In this document: positions 25,626 to 38,000 of the stretch, piece after piece | Layout: every line of letters begins with the position of its first letter | How positions within the stretch are numbered: the stretch's first letter is position 1 | NCBI GenBank assembly: GCA_951799425.1 | Contig: OX637397.1 | Location: 6,811,001-6,875,000, forward strand | Origin: Ilex aquifolium | Taxonomy: Eukaryota; Streptophyta; Magnoliopsida; Aquifoliales; Aquifoliaceae | Reading direction: 5' to 3' | DNA: 64,000 nt | Position numbers and translations under genes: made by a program | The notes under the pieces: generated by a model | What the model was told of the DNA's origin: nothing | What the model saw: only the letters and a program-made list of their open reading frames with translations | The model's database searches: none

Positions 25626-26134
25626 TGGAATATCAGATATTGGATAGTGGATTTTGAATATTGTTATTTTGATGTTGGGTATTGGTTATAAATTCCATTT
25701 TAAGTGTGTATATGAGATGAATATAATTGTTTAGTGCTTATGTGTTTCTTTTTAATATGTTTCAAATATACTCACGGAGCATGAATTTGCTCACTCCCCT
25801 CACAGTTGTTTGTTTTTAGGTGTTCAAAATAAGGAAGTGATCCACTGAGTAGTTTAGTTTGACGTAGAGGTATTAGTGTCAGGTTGTATTTTATGCTAAG
25901 AGTCATGTAGATATAACACTGTATTTTGAAAATGTCAGTTTTTAGTGTTATGGGAAACGAGTTGGTTTAATTACTGCACAAGTTAATTAATATTGACTGA
26001 GTTTTGGTGTCGAAGATAATGAGTCAGATTACTTGCACCTTATCTCTTTTTCAGGATGGACTGTGACATAATATAAGAGTCAGGATAAACCAATATTTAT
26101 TCCAAGTCAATTATTTATTCTAAGCCAATAAAGG

Positions 26135-26960
26135 AGCTGCCCACCAGAGCAATGGACATTGTTTGGGGACTTTAGATTTTTCCATTTTGCAATGACCAAA
26201 AGATGTTCATGGAGAAAGGCATGAAGATGGGTAGCAGCGACGCTGGGCAGAGAAGAGGGGAAGGCGTGAAGATGGGTAGGGTAAGATTGATGGCTTTGGG
26301 CAAATATGTTATTTTTCCCACTTATCCGATCTGTGTAAAAAGTATCCCAGCCCCCTTAGATTTCATTTAACTTATATATGTAGGTTAAAGTTGATTTTTT
26401 AAACTGAATTGGGATAAACTCGAATGGAATTTTCGATGCACTTTTTTACTTGTCAAACGTAGGATAAATGAGCCACATATTTTTTTTTCTTATATCCTAC
26501 TGGTGTTTTTCTTTTTTAATTCGCGATCCAAATACACCCTTAGGATACTTTGTTGTTTCTTTTTAGAAGGTTGCGAAGATAGAGTTGAGGAAAATGTAAG
26601 ACGACAAGTAATTCAACTTAAAATTTTGGATGTAAGGGGAATTTTTTTTCTTTTGTGTGGGTGTAGGCCAGGTGGAGGGTAGGGGTGATTATCGAGCCAA
26701 CCCCAACAAGTTTCATTGTGCTTAGGCTCGGCTCAAATTTCTAAGAAGATGTGTAGATTCGGTTCGGGCTCGATCTTCGAGTCTTGTTTTAAGCATAAGT
26801 TCGACTCAAAAGAAAATGTCAAGCTCAATCTCAGCTTATTCAAGCCTGATTTATAATAATATAAATATACAAGAAATTAATTATATATACACTAAAATAC
26901 CTATAAATTACTTTTATAAAAATAATAACGGTTTACACCCAAATATTTAAATCTGAGAAT
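26135..26960. other. Intergenic repeat debris, no gene
   Basis: Contains a GAGCTCG-like repeat at about 26690-26850 (TCGAGCC, GGCTCGGCTCAAATTTC), also seen near 16070-16150. No coding exon. Confidence 0.4.
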
Positions 26961-26964
26961 GACA

Positions 26965-27540
26965 CGTAGCAAAGATCTAATGGTCAAGATGAAGTCAAAG
27001 AGAGTGCATATACAACAAAACGGTTAAGAGAATACGACTTCTTAATCTCGGAAAACAAGAAGACAAAATATCATGAGCCGCCAATTGGAGACCGTTCAGT
27101 GCACATCTGAGAGTTTCAGGGAGAAGACGCCATGATTGCATTCATGACCGAAAAAATGATTTCAATGTCTAGAGATCATCTCCTATAAATACCGAAAGGG
27201 ATGTTACAGGAAAAATCTATCGATCAACACACAATAATACACAGAGCCAATCTTTCTCTTACTTTGTCTATTTTCTTGCAAATTTCCTTTATCTTATAAA
27301 CTCGATGATCTTCCTTTTTGATTAATGCAAAGTATATTAATTTATACAATTACATTTGTCATTTACTTTATTGTTGTTATCCTAGTTGCTATTTCCCAAA
27401 TCTTAGTTTGTTAAGTTACTTGATTGAAAATTAGTCAAGTCATTGATCTCCAATGCAAAAAAAAGTGTATAGAAATAGTTTTATACTCCGTTACACTCAA
27501 TTGAATGATCACGAGTTTAGAACTTTACACCGGTTCAAAT
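26965..27540 (+). other. LTR- or promoter-like segment with a TATA box
   Basis: CTCCTATAAATACCG (about 27180-27194) is a strong TATA-box-like sequence. It is followed by a leader-like stretch and a long T/A-rich part ending CCGGTTCAAATAGG. This could be a degraded LTR, but no second copy, primer-binding site or pol gene was found. Confidence 0.25.
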
Positions 27541-27747
27541 AGGTAAGGTTGTAAGTATTTGAATTTAAGTCCAATTAGATTTTGGCATGTCCGTAATTCA
27601 AAAATCAGCCAAACAATAACTAAATATTTTTTTGTTTTTTTATTAATTTTTTTCAATGAAATTACTTCAAAAAGAATTGCCAAATAATATACAATTTGGA
27701 CCGCCATGCTATCCCACCCGTGTGGGCCAAACCCAGAACTGAATGTT

Positions 27748-28045
27748 GGGGATTTTGGAAGCCGGTACACCTAATTAGAGTTATTTGGCAAAAAGTACAC
27801 ATTCAAAAATGTCTTGGAAAAAAGTAAACTACATGGATACAAAGACCTAAATACCCCCTTTAGAGTCATTTAATTCAAAATCTCTTATCTTTAATGCACC
27901 TTGATTCATGTGTATTAACAATTCAAAATCCCTTATCTTTAATGCACCTTGATTCATATATATATATATATATATATACACGAATTTATACGTATATATA
28001 TACACATATATATAATTTATATATATACACACATATACACGAATT

Positions 28046-28129
<84 letters not shown>

Positions 28130-28156
28130 AATTCGTATATATATATTCGTACACAC

Positions 28157-28216
<60 letters not shown>

Positions 28217-28451
28217 TCCCTTGATTCATGTGAATTTTTTTTGGAACTTTAATATTCTATGTTTGTATGTCCTCCCTTGATTCATGCGAATTTTTTTTGA
28301 AAAGTGATTTTGTTTTCAAATTATATTTAATGCACCTTGATTCATGCGTTTTTTTTTTCGAAAGTGGTTTTATTTTCAAATTAATTTAATATCCGAAATA
28401 ATGTAATAGTGTAACAATAACAGTGTAACAATAAAAGTGTAACAGTGTATA

Positions 28452-28483
<32 letters not shown>

Positions 28484-28793
28484 CTTGTTTGAATTTGTAT
28501 ATATATTCAAACAAGTATATATACGAATTTAATGCACCACTTTCCCATAAAACTAGGAGATGTTTAATGCACCACTTTCCCATAAAACTAGGAGATGTTT
28601 AATGCACCACTTTCCAAAGAATATACACATGGATCAATGAAGGACAAAAATGTCACAAAAAAATCAATAAAATTCAAATTATGTACTTAGATACAAATAA
28701 GTATCAAAATTAAAGACTTAATTACCCAATATTTTTTTCTGTGTACTTTTTTACAATTAAGTCTAATTTGGTGTACCCCCTTCCAATTTCCCC
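27748..28793. mobile_element. Non-autonomous MULE, family A, 9-bp TSD, upstream of PRP19
   Basis: Ends GGGGATTTTGGAAGCCGG (27748) and, on the other strand from 28793, GGGAAATTGGAAGGGGG. The TIRs continue through GGTACACC.AATTAGA.TTA. Flanks are an exact 9-bp TSD, CTGAATGTT (27739-27747 and 28794-28802). The interior has no coding capacity: large TA and CA microsatellites (27955-28213), repeated CCTTGATTCATGCG units, and a duplicated TTTAATGCACCACTTTCC block (28527-28616). A second copy of the family is at 48784-52897. The right end is 208 bp before the PRP19 start codon, so the insertion occupies its proximal promoter. Confidence 0.85.
27955..28213. repeat. Large (TA)n/(CA)n microsatellite
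   Basis: Long TA runs mixed with CA runs and a repeated CGAATTTATA word. ORFs predicted here on both strands are Ile/Tyr/His repeats of the microsatellite and not genes. Confidence 0.95.
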
Positions 28794-28977
28794 CTGAATG
28801 TTTCCTGCTCCATTTTACACAAGCCAAACTTATAGTAGTCGGGTCGGGTTTCCACACCTACCGTAAATATCAAAACCCTCGTCAACTCAATTCTCTTCGC
28901 TCTCTTTCTCCCTCTCTTTCTTCAACAGTGGCTTCTGCTACTGAAACTGCGCCGAAGAGCAGAAGCGCTCTCACCAC

Positions 28978-28985
28978 AAACCCTA
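28978..28985 (+). promoter_or_regulatory. Telo-box (AAACCCTA) in the PRP19 leader
   Basis: AAACCCTA lies 17 bp before the PRP19 start codon in a CT-rich leader. Telo-boxes are common near the transcription start of plant housekeeping genes; that it works here is inferred. Confidence 0.5.
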
Positions 28986-29001
28986 GCTCTCCCTCTGCAC
29001 A

Positions 29002-29018
29002 ATGAACTGTTCAAGTAA

Positions 29019-29050
<32 letters not shown>

Positions 29051-32000
29051 GTACATATGATTATATATGGATATATATTATTGTTTGGTGCTGTTGATTG
29101 ATCTGTGCTCCTTGTGTTTAACTGTGTCCGTACAGTCTCAGGCGAGGTGCCGGAAGAGCCCGTGGTTTCGAAGAAGTCTGGACTTCTCTATGAGAAGAGA
29201 TTAATCGAGAGACACATATCGGTTGGTTTGTTTTCGCTCTCGATCCAATTCTAGGTTTTCTGTAAATACATTAATCCATTATATCCCCTGTTTGGTTACT
29301 GCTAGAAAAGAAAAGCGATTTACATTTAATTTTAATCAATTTCTCTGATTGTTTCAAAACGTCATAAGACACACTCTTTAGTTTAAGGAGAAGGAAAAGT
29401 ATCGCTCAACTCCAGGCATTTGTTTTTTGAATTTTTGCTATATTTTTCTGATTGTTGTCTTCGGATCTGTCCTTTTGATATTGTTTGTAGATGTTTGAAT
29501 GTCTGATTTTAAAAAACTTGCATTCCCGTATGTTCATATAAATCTTGAGGGTGCATTTGGCCTTGGAATCAGAATTGCAGTTCACCACCCAAGTTCTAAT
29601 TTTAAACTAGTTTTTCTCAAATTCCAGTTTGAAGGCATAATACCATAATCCCCAATGCAGCATAAATTTTTCTTGTTTTGAGACTTTAGAATATATGATG
29701 AAAGGGGAAGAAAAACAATAAACAACCTTTCTCCAATGCAGCTTAGTACTATTCGCGTGAATTGCACCATATTACTCCTCTCCTTGTCATTGCTCTTGCA
29801 TAACCCTTTGCCGACCCAGTGCAGATGGTTTTCTGCCGGAGTTTTGCCATTGTCATATGATTACAATGATTTTTATGGAAAAAAACTCAGATGTGTTTTG
29901 AGCCATAACAATGATTTAAATGTCATGATTTATGGTTTCTTGCTTTGAATTAGGGAAACTTGTTTTTCCCATTAAAACTTTATCTTTCTTATGTTATTTG
30001 CCTAACTGATGCGTTAACATACCTGATTTTCATAGTTATGTGTCAATCTCAGTGGGACATATTTTCATTGGCTATTTTGTGCAGTCTAACCCATGGTTTC
30101 ACCAAACATTGGATTGGATTATGTGGTGTTATCCCACATCTAATTCCATCTTTGCCAAACATTGGAATAAGCTTTTAAAATCCATTAAAAAGCTCCTCTT
30201 TATCAAACATTGGCTTATACTATTAAAATGCATTACTGAAATGTACATTTATTTTTCCTATTATTCTTTGTGATGGGAAAAAGTATGCCAACTAATTGCA
30301 TCTGGGAACCACTGTACCAGACGTGCATTTGAGCTATATAACAAAAAGGCAGTCCTTTTTCGATCTTCTACTTTTGTAGGTCTTGTTTTACCAGTTTAGC
30401 AATCAAACAGGGGCCAGTAATGCATTGTTCTGGGACTGGGATTTTCTGTTAATTGTTCTTGTTCCATCGATCTTCATCGGTACACTTTTGATCTGTGATA
30501 CTAAATGTCTGTTTGATAGAAAGATGCATTGTCGTTTGGTTCTTTACTAGGACTATGGAAAATGCCCGGTTACTGGGGAGCCGCTGGCAATGGACGACAT
30601 TGTTCCAATCAAAACGGGAAAGGTATGCTTTGTGTTATGTGTACAGCAAGCTGTAGTATATGCATTTTATTATTGGAATCGATTTTTATTTCTATAATCT
30701 TATCAGCATATCATATATAAGTGTACTCTTTTTGGACTTTATGTAGATAGTGAAGCCAAGACCAGTACAAGCTGCCAGCATTCCTGGGATGCTTGGCATG
30801 TTTCAGATTGTACGTGTTCCTCTCCCTAAAATCCTTTTTACACAGCTATTGTTATTTCCCAGACCTCATTGTGATAAGAATGTCTTGCACTGGGTTGTTT
30901 TACTTTTAATAAGTGCATCAATTATTGTTTAGATTTGAGATGTCATTCCACTTATAATCATCATGTACTTCCTATCAAAAAATATCATGTATTTGAAGAC
31001 GTGATTATAATTTCTATGCTCTCGAGGGTAGGGTTCATTATCATTATCGTCATATTTCCCGTGGTTTTTTAGTGAACAGAGTGGTGGATTCAATTATATC
31101 GAGTCTGGTGCTCTCTACTTATAAAGATTGCTTAATGGTCATTACCTGTATAATTTGTTTCCTGTCTTTTGGAATTACATTCCAGTGGGTTTGCAGCTTC
31201 AGCTGCAAAACCCAGAAATCAATGACCTCATATCCGAAAAAAAGAAAAGTATAGTTTTGGAGCATTCACTTTTACGGTTCTCTGAGTGTGTGCCAGCTTG
31301 CATATATACTATCTTACTGTCATAAGATATTTTTGTAAACCATTTTTACCCCAATCTATGAGGACCCTGTTGATCTAAACAGTCATAATCATGGTGCAAT
31401 TTTGATCTAGAAGAGTTAATATGACTGTGAAAAGCTGGTTCTTGATTGTCCTCATTTTATTCCATGTGTATAACATTGATTTTAGTCAAAACGTGCAGGA
31501 GGATTTAAATTTTAAAATAAAAAGGCGCAAGCAATAGCCATCAAAAAAATTTTAATTTTATATTAAGCTAAGAAACCTACCTCTCTCATGTTGTGTTTAT
31601 AATTAAGCTCATGGTTCAAGGTTGTGATATCGGCCATCAATTCGGAGAGCTTTGAGACACATCGGTCGTGGCGTCGTAGCATGGTATCGGGTGATATGAC
31701 CTAAAAGAAAATGTTAAATATGACGAGAAATTCATTTCATATTGTGGCGTTGTGAAACCATATCGGCCACTTCGGTGACGATATTTCAGCGACTTGGGAT
31801 TGACTCGGATACAATTCGGCCGACTCGGCCGAGTTGTGCGAGATTCGGGATGTATACGTATCGTGTAACGGGATCGTCTCCGGAGATGTTGAGATGGATA
31901 CGACTTGGCCAACTCGTATCGGTATCGGCCAATATTTTGAACCATGAACAAGCTGCATATTGCACCCGTTTCCTGTGTATCTATGCATTGATAACCCGAA

Positions 32001-35000
32001 AAACATTGTGGTAAACTTTCATATTATTTGTAGTTACTCATTATTTGGTCGACATTCTAGTAGACCAACGCCTTTTAGCTGGTGGGTTCTAATTTCTTTC
32101 AAATGAGTTACGCAATTCCTCTTAAAATAATTTTAGACCTTATGGATTTCATGGATGCCTTGTCGCAATGCATATGTATGTCTGCATATGTATCTACTGT
32201 TTTAATATTACCTCTATTCTACTTTTTTTGGGAAGGAAAAAATTCATCATCTTAATGTCTGATTTCAAATAGTTCGTTCTATTATGATCATCTTCTTTTT
32301 ATACTAGGAATGGGATGGTTTGATGCTATCGAATTTTGCGTTGGAGCAACAATTACATACAGCAAGGCAAGAGCTAAGTCATGCCCTATACCAGGTATAC
32401 CTAAGCGGCTTATATATTTCCTTAACTATATATCTTTTGTTGTTTAAGTGCACAGTGCCCTTTATATACTCTGTTTCCTGTGGTTCATTTTGAAAAATGA
32501 TAATGCATTGGTCATGTGACATGATTTTTTAATTAATCATAAATTATTTTTGTTCTCATGTTATCATACAATAAATTTCACTTTCCAAATTATGAATTTT
32601 AAGATTTTCAATATTGCTTATGATGGCAAATTCCATGTGCCTTAAGAGATTTGGAACAATACTGTAATGTAGACTGCATAACCAGTTTCGAATTCTTAGT
32701 ATCACTCGAGGTTTATAATACTTTATGTATATTTTTTTATAAGTACTACTGAAGGAATATTAAGTGTAGAGAAAATAGTAGAAAGCAAAAACATTGTTTT
32801 CTTTTAATCTGAATGTGCCTTTTAAAATTTTATTTTTCTTTTTAGAACTATTTTTAGAATTGAGATTTCTTTAATTTGCCAAAATATTATATTTGCCTAG
32901 GCATCAAATGTGTCTAGTAGATGTTCATCATGTTGTGACTTAGCTGAATATGTGTGGACACACACATGCATTTTTTTGTCATCAGCATCGTATAGTGCAT
33001 CTCTACATGGGCTACATGCATCTTTTGCTTTAGTGTTCCCTCGACTTTATTGATTGTCAGGTTCTTATAGTGTTCCTGTGGTAAATTTGTTTTGTACTCC
33101 TCTGTTTTTTCAATGGGGGAGGGAATTTAATTTTTTCCATAACCTTTATGATTGGGAAAACTTGGAGTCTCCAAGGAACTTTGCTTCTCTCCCAATAGTC
33201 GTAATACTCGGTTCGTCGCGACTTTGATTCCTTTGCTTGACTCAGTTTCTTTAGATCCATCAGTTAGAGATAAAAGGATTTGGTCTCTTGATTCTTTTGG
33301 AAATTTCCTTTGTGGTTCCCATTTTCGACATTTGATTGATATTCCTAATTATTCAATCTTTGAACCCCATTTGATGATTTGAAAGGCTAGAGTGCTTGTT
33401 AATGTGCCGGTGTTTGCTTGGATGATTGCTCACAATAAAGTTAATGCTTGTGATTGTCGCAAAAGAGAAAGCTTAACACTTATATTTCCCCTCATTGCTG
33501 CGTTATGTGTAGGGTATGTGTGAAAGTGTTGACCACGTGTTCCTTCATGGTCCCATTGCCATCTTCTTGTGGCATAAGCTATTGAGGGAGGCAGATTTGA
33601 TGTGGGTCACACCTTGCTATTGTATTTCCTTAGTTGTGGTGTGTTTTGATGGTTTTGGTTACGGTAAAAAAGCTTCCATGCTATGGAAATTTCCTTTTTT
33701 GGCCATTTATCTGGTGGTATGGATGGGGAGGAATTGCGGAATGCTTAAAGCGAAAGAAGAGGAGAGGGAGTTGTTATGGGATAGAGTGAAGTTTTTGGCT
33801 TCTCTTTAGCCCGTGGTTTCTAATCTAATGAGTTCCGTGACACTATTGTGTTAGTTATTCCCCACAACTGGAAAGCTGCTAATAGTTGATGTCTTTTTGC
33901 TTACTTAATTCTTGCATGTGCTGCTTGCTTAAGTGGATTTCTTGTCCACCATTTATGTACACTTCAGTCTTTCTGTGAAATGAAGGTTTTGTTTCCTATA
34001 ATAAACATAGTTCTATACATACCTGATGCCCCTCCCCCCTTTCCAAAAAAAAGGAGGAAAAAAGAAATGCGTAGCATATCTATTTGTTTGCTATTAGATA
34101 AGGAATTTTTTTGGGCTCTCGAGCAGTTTGCTTTAGTGTTAACTCCTTTCGTATTGGTTGCCACTTGGCTATATTTCAAGCGAGGACTAAAAAGTTACCA
34201 GAAAAGTGCGGAAAACGCACGCATAGCGTGACACCCATCAGTCTTGAATAGTAAAATGCTGACAGTGAGCATTAGCAAGAGTTGAAGTATCAAGTCTTAT
34301 GCAAAACATTAGAATATATGTTTTCGAAGATTGTTTTGATGATGTTGTGCAGTGAATGCATTACATGAGGGCAACTTTTTAAACCCTTGTATTGAGAAGG
34401 AAGATTTTGCTGAAAAATCAAGACAGTCACTAATTTTAGATGCAGTATACATTTGTTGATTTTTCTAGTTTTGCACTTTTTGTTCTTTGTATGGTTCTCT
34501 CTCATGCTTTAGATTTTTTTTTTTGGCAAATATATACCTTTTTTCATTTGCTTAGTTGTATGAAATTTGGTAGCCAATATTTGTCTGTCATATGTTGGCA
34601 GCATGATGCTGCTTGCCGTGTAATTGCGAGACTGAAAAAAGAAAGGGACGAAGCAAGGGCATTACTGGCACAGGCTGAAAGACAGATACCAATGGCAGCG
34701 TCAACAGCAACTACTGTGAATGTTTCTTCTTTAAGCAATGGGAAAAGAGGTTCTTACTTTTTTTTTCCAGGTTCACTTTATCTTGATTGCTACCATGTAT
34801 GGCCATTCATTTGTGGTCTTTATTGTAATTACAGCTGCTGAGGATGATGAGATGGGAACTGGTGGAAAGAGAATCCGTCCAGGAATCTCAGCTACCATCA
34901 TTGCAGAGCTTACTGACTGCAATGCAGCACTTTCACAGCAACGGAAAAAGCGGCAGGTATTCGTTGTGATGATATAAATTCATAGTGATTCATGAGATAG

Positions 35001-38000
35001 GAATGACAGTTCTTAGATGTTGATTGTATCATTTGTTTCTTTGATCTCATTTCTTTAACAGAAAATTCAATGAAGGTTCCATTTATCATTTATGTATGAA
35101 GGTATTTTCTTAGCATATATGTTATATTTTTTTTGGGATTTTATTTCCAGATCCCTTCGACACTGGCTCCTGTTGAAGCTGTGGACAGGTATACGCAGCT
35201 CAGTAGTTTCCCTCTTCACAAAACCAACAAACCTGGCATATTATCTATGGATATTTATCACTCTAAGGTATGGTTTGTACAATTGTAAGTCCTTCTTTTT
35301 TATTTACTCTTATGTATACACCCCTTTCTGTAAATAATGCCAAAGGTTTGGTCTCTGCCTAATCTATCTCTTCCAGACCCCCCATTAATGACCACTAATC
35401 TGGGTGTTATTCTTTTTTATTCGTGGTAGATTGTTGTTGAATATCCTTTATTCTTTAAAATCAATAAATAATGATAAAGGATATTTGCTGTTGGTTTACT
35501 AGGATATCATTGCTACTGGTGGGGTTGATACGAATGCTGTAGTCTTTGATCGACCTTCAGGACAGATCTTATCTACACTAAGTGGTCATTCAAAGAAGGT
35601 TTGTTCAATTGTTGAATTTATGTTTCCTGGTCAAAATAATCTCACCTAATCAAATATCTTTCTTTTTTCCCTCTCTTTCTCAGGTTACTAGTGTCAAATT
35701 TGTAGCTGAGGGTGAGGTGGTTGTTACTGGCTCAGCTGATAAGGTAATCCATGTTCATCTTTATTGATCTCAAATCTCATGCTTACAAGTTTCTTCTACA
35801 TGTGCTGCCTTCTGCCCTCATTGTTGTTTCAAACTATGTTTTTCTACTTTGTTTTCCTTCGTTCTTTGTTGTTCTTTCATTTTGTCGGACGTGGCTGTGA
35901 GCTTTATAGAATGTATTAGTTGTCATGTATTATTTACTTGTTTGAAATTTGAGAGCACTCGAATCAATTGGTTGCGAAAGTTGGTATAGCATGGGTACAC
36001 TTCACTTTGGGGTATTAGTATGTATTCCATCCATAAAGAAGAAGATATGCTTAAATATTTTGGTTTCCATTATAGAACATGAATTTTGATGTCTTATATC
36101 TATTGAAAAAAATCAATCATTTCAAAGAGGGAAATGAGTTGAATTGGTTGTAGACTTGTATATTGGATTCAGTCTTTTGAGCAACATAAAAAATTGAAAT
36201 ACAGTACAAACATTGTACTCTGTGAATTATGTGACCTTATTGGAGATTCACCTAGCAAATGAAGTGGTTTCTGCTTGGCTGCCAAAGTTTGTTGACCATA
36301 TCTTGATAATAGATTATTTGAAGGCAGAGACGTCTTTTAAGGATGTCCAGCCTTAGGCAGTGAGGACGCTAGACCATTCCAAGTCATAGAACAAACCCAA
36401 CAAAAATGGTCAAATATTTATGTAATTAACTAAGTTATGTCTGAGATTGCTTCTGGCAGAGAAACATACTTTTTATGTCAATTGGCAGTGAACCAAAATT
36501 CAGTCAACAAATAGCTTGTCCTAGTTGCCCAAACTATGAGTGGGAGGCGTAAAAATTGGCATGAGCTTTTTGAGTCCATCAATGGCTAATTGTTCTGACT
36601 GAAGTCTAAGCTGGCTGAATGGCTACAAAGGTCAATGAAAGATGGTAGGTTGGCACATTAAGTAAGCTTTTGTTGTTTTGTAGAAGAGGAATATGTTGAA
36701 CATGGATCTATGAAATCCTAGTTTATTCAAGATGGACAGAGAGAAACTGGAGCTGTCCTCATTAATGGAGAAAACTTGCCTTTTAAATGATTACCTCACA
36801 ACATACTAGCCTAACGAAAATTCCCAGTCGAAGGCTGTATGATTGGTTCTAGAAAAAGTGGTCTGCTGAAAAATTTTGCTTGTAAAGTTGCTTTCATATA
36901 AAAATTGAGGTTCTGTGTCATAAGTACTACAGTTTACTCAAAAGAGATCAAAGATACTGGGATTGATAGCTGCAGACAACTGGAGGTTTTGACACTTCCT
37001 TTAGCATTTCCGTTTATTTGTTAGTTTTTAATGGAGAATTATGGAGGGGTAAGTCCATTTTTTTATGTAACAAACTCATATTGAGTCACATCACTTCATA
37101 TTTACTTGGAACTTTTTGGATCTTGCTTGATTCGGTTGGATGGGTGCACCACATAGTATAATTCCTATGGGCCATTATTTGTGCAATGTAGTTTCTTAAT
37201 GGAGGACGTAGGGGTCAGTCCATTTTTTTGTTTTTGGGAAAAACAAACTTATGGAATCACGTTATTGCATATTTACTTGTAACTTTTTGATTCTTGGCTG
37301 ACGTTATTCAGTTGTATGAATGCACTACATTAACTCTATGTCCCAGTACAAAATGGTGGTTTCTACTGTAAAATTTCGATAATTATACACTGAATTTTCC
37401 CAGTGAGAGGTGTGAAGCTCTCCGTGTTTAACAAGTGTTTTAAGCTGTACATCCCATATTAAAGTTTATTTTTGGTGTGGCAGACTGTTCGTCTATGGCA
37501 AAGCTCTGAAAATGGGAACTATGATTGTAGGCAAATCTTGAAGGACCATACTGCAGAGGTACTTGGTTTTTTTCCCTCTCAATTGAACATGAATATCCAA
37601 CTGTACTGGTTGCTTAGGCCAACTGTTGCATGTATTCTGTTTGAATATTCTTGGACATTTCAAGTTGTCTGTTCATGTGTTGGAAAAGTAAACATTTTCA
37701 GAATTTCCTCATTGCTTATTACAAAGGAACGTATTTTTGGTTAAAATGTAATGTTTGCTCATCTTAAACATAAGATATCTAGCACGGAGACTCTACTAAT
37801 GCTTGAGTATCTATGTATCGGATATGGATATGCGCTGGATACAGCCGGATACGTTGGATATTTTGAATCCGCCCGAGGATATGCAACCGATATATTTTTT
37901 TTCTGCGACCAATAACTTAGGATAATCGAGGATATGTAGAGGATACACTTGTAAATATATGCTATTTTTATCTTTTATAATGGGTAATTGGAGTAACTGA

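Larger units (their letters stand above)
17034..26068 (+). mobile_element. Probable solo LTR, interrupted by DNA transposons
   Basis: Starts TGTGAGACCCGAACTTG and ends CTGTGACA, the TG...CA ends usual for Ty3-type LTRs. The 5-base flanks CAATA (17029-17033) and TAATA (26069-26073) match at 4 of 5 positions. A TATA-like run (GTATATATATGGGG) lies at about 17232-17246. Near the 3' part, GCTCACTCCCCTCACAG followed by TTTTTAGG resembles the transcript-end region of Tekay-type LTRs (recall only). Without the 5.0-kb MULE and the 1-kb TIR element inside, the LTR would be about 3 kb. No gag-pol coding region was seen on either side, hence 'solo'. A copy of a 22-base sequence at 17012-17033 recurs at 26109-26130; I read this as a pre-existing local repeat. 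Confidence 0.45.
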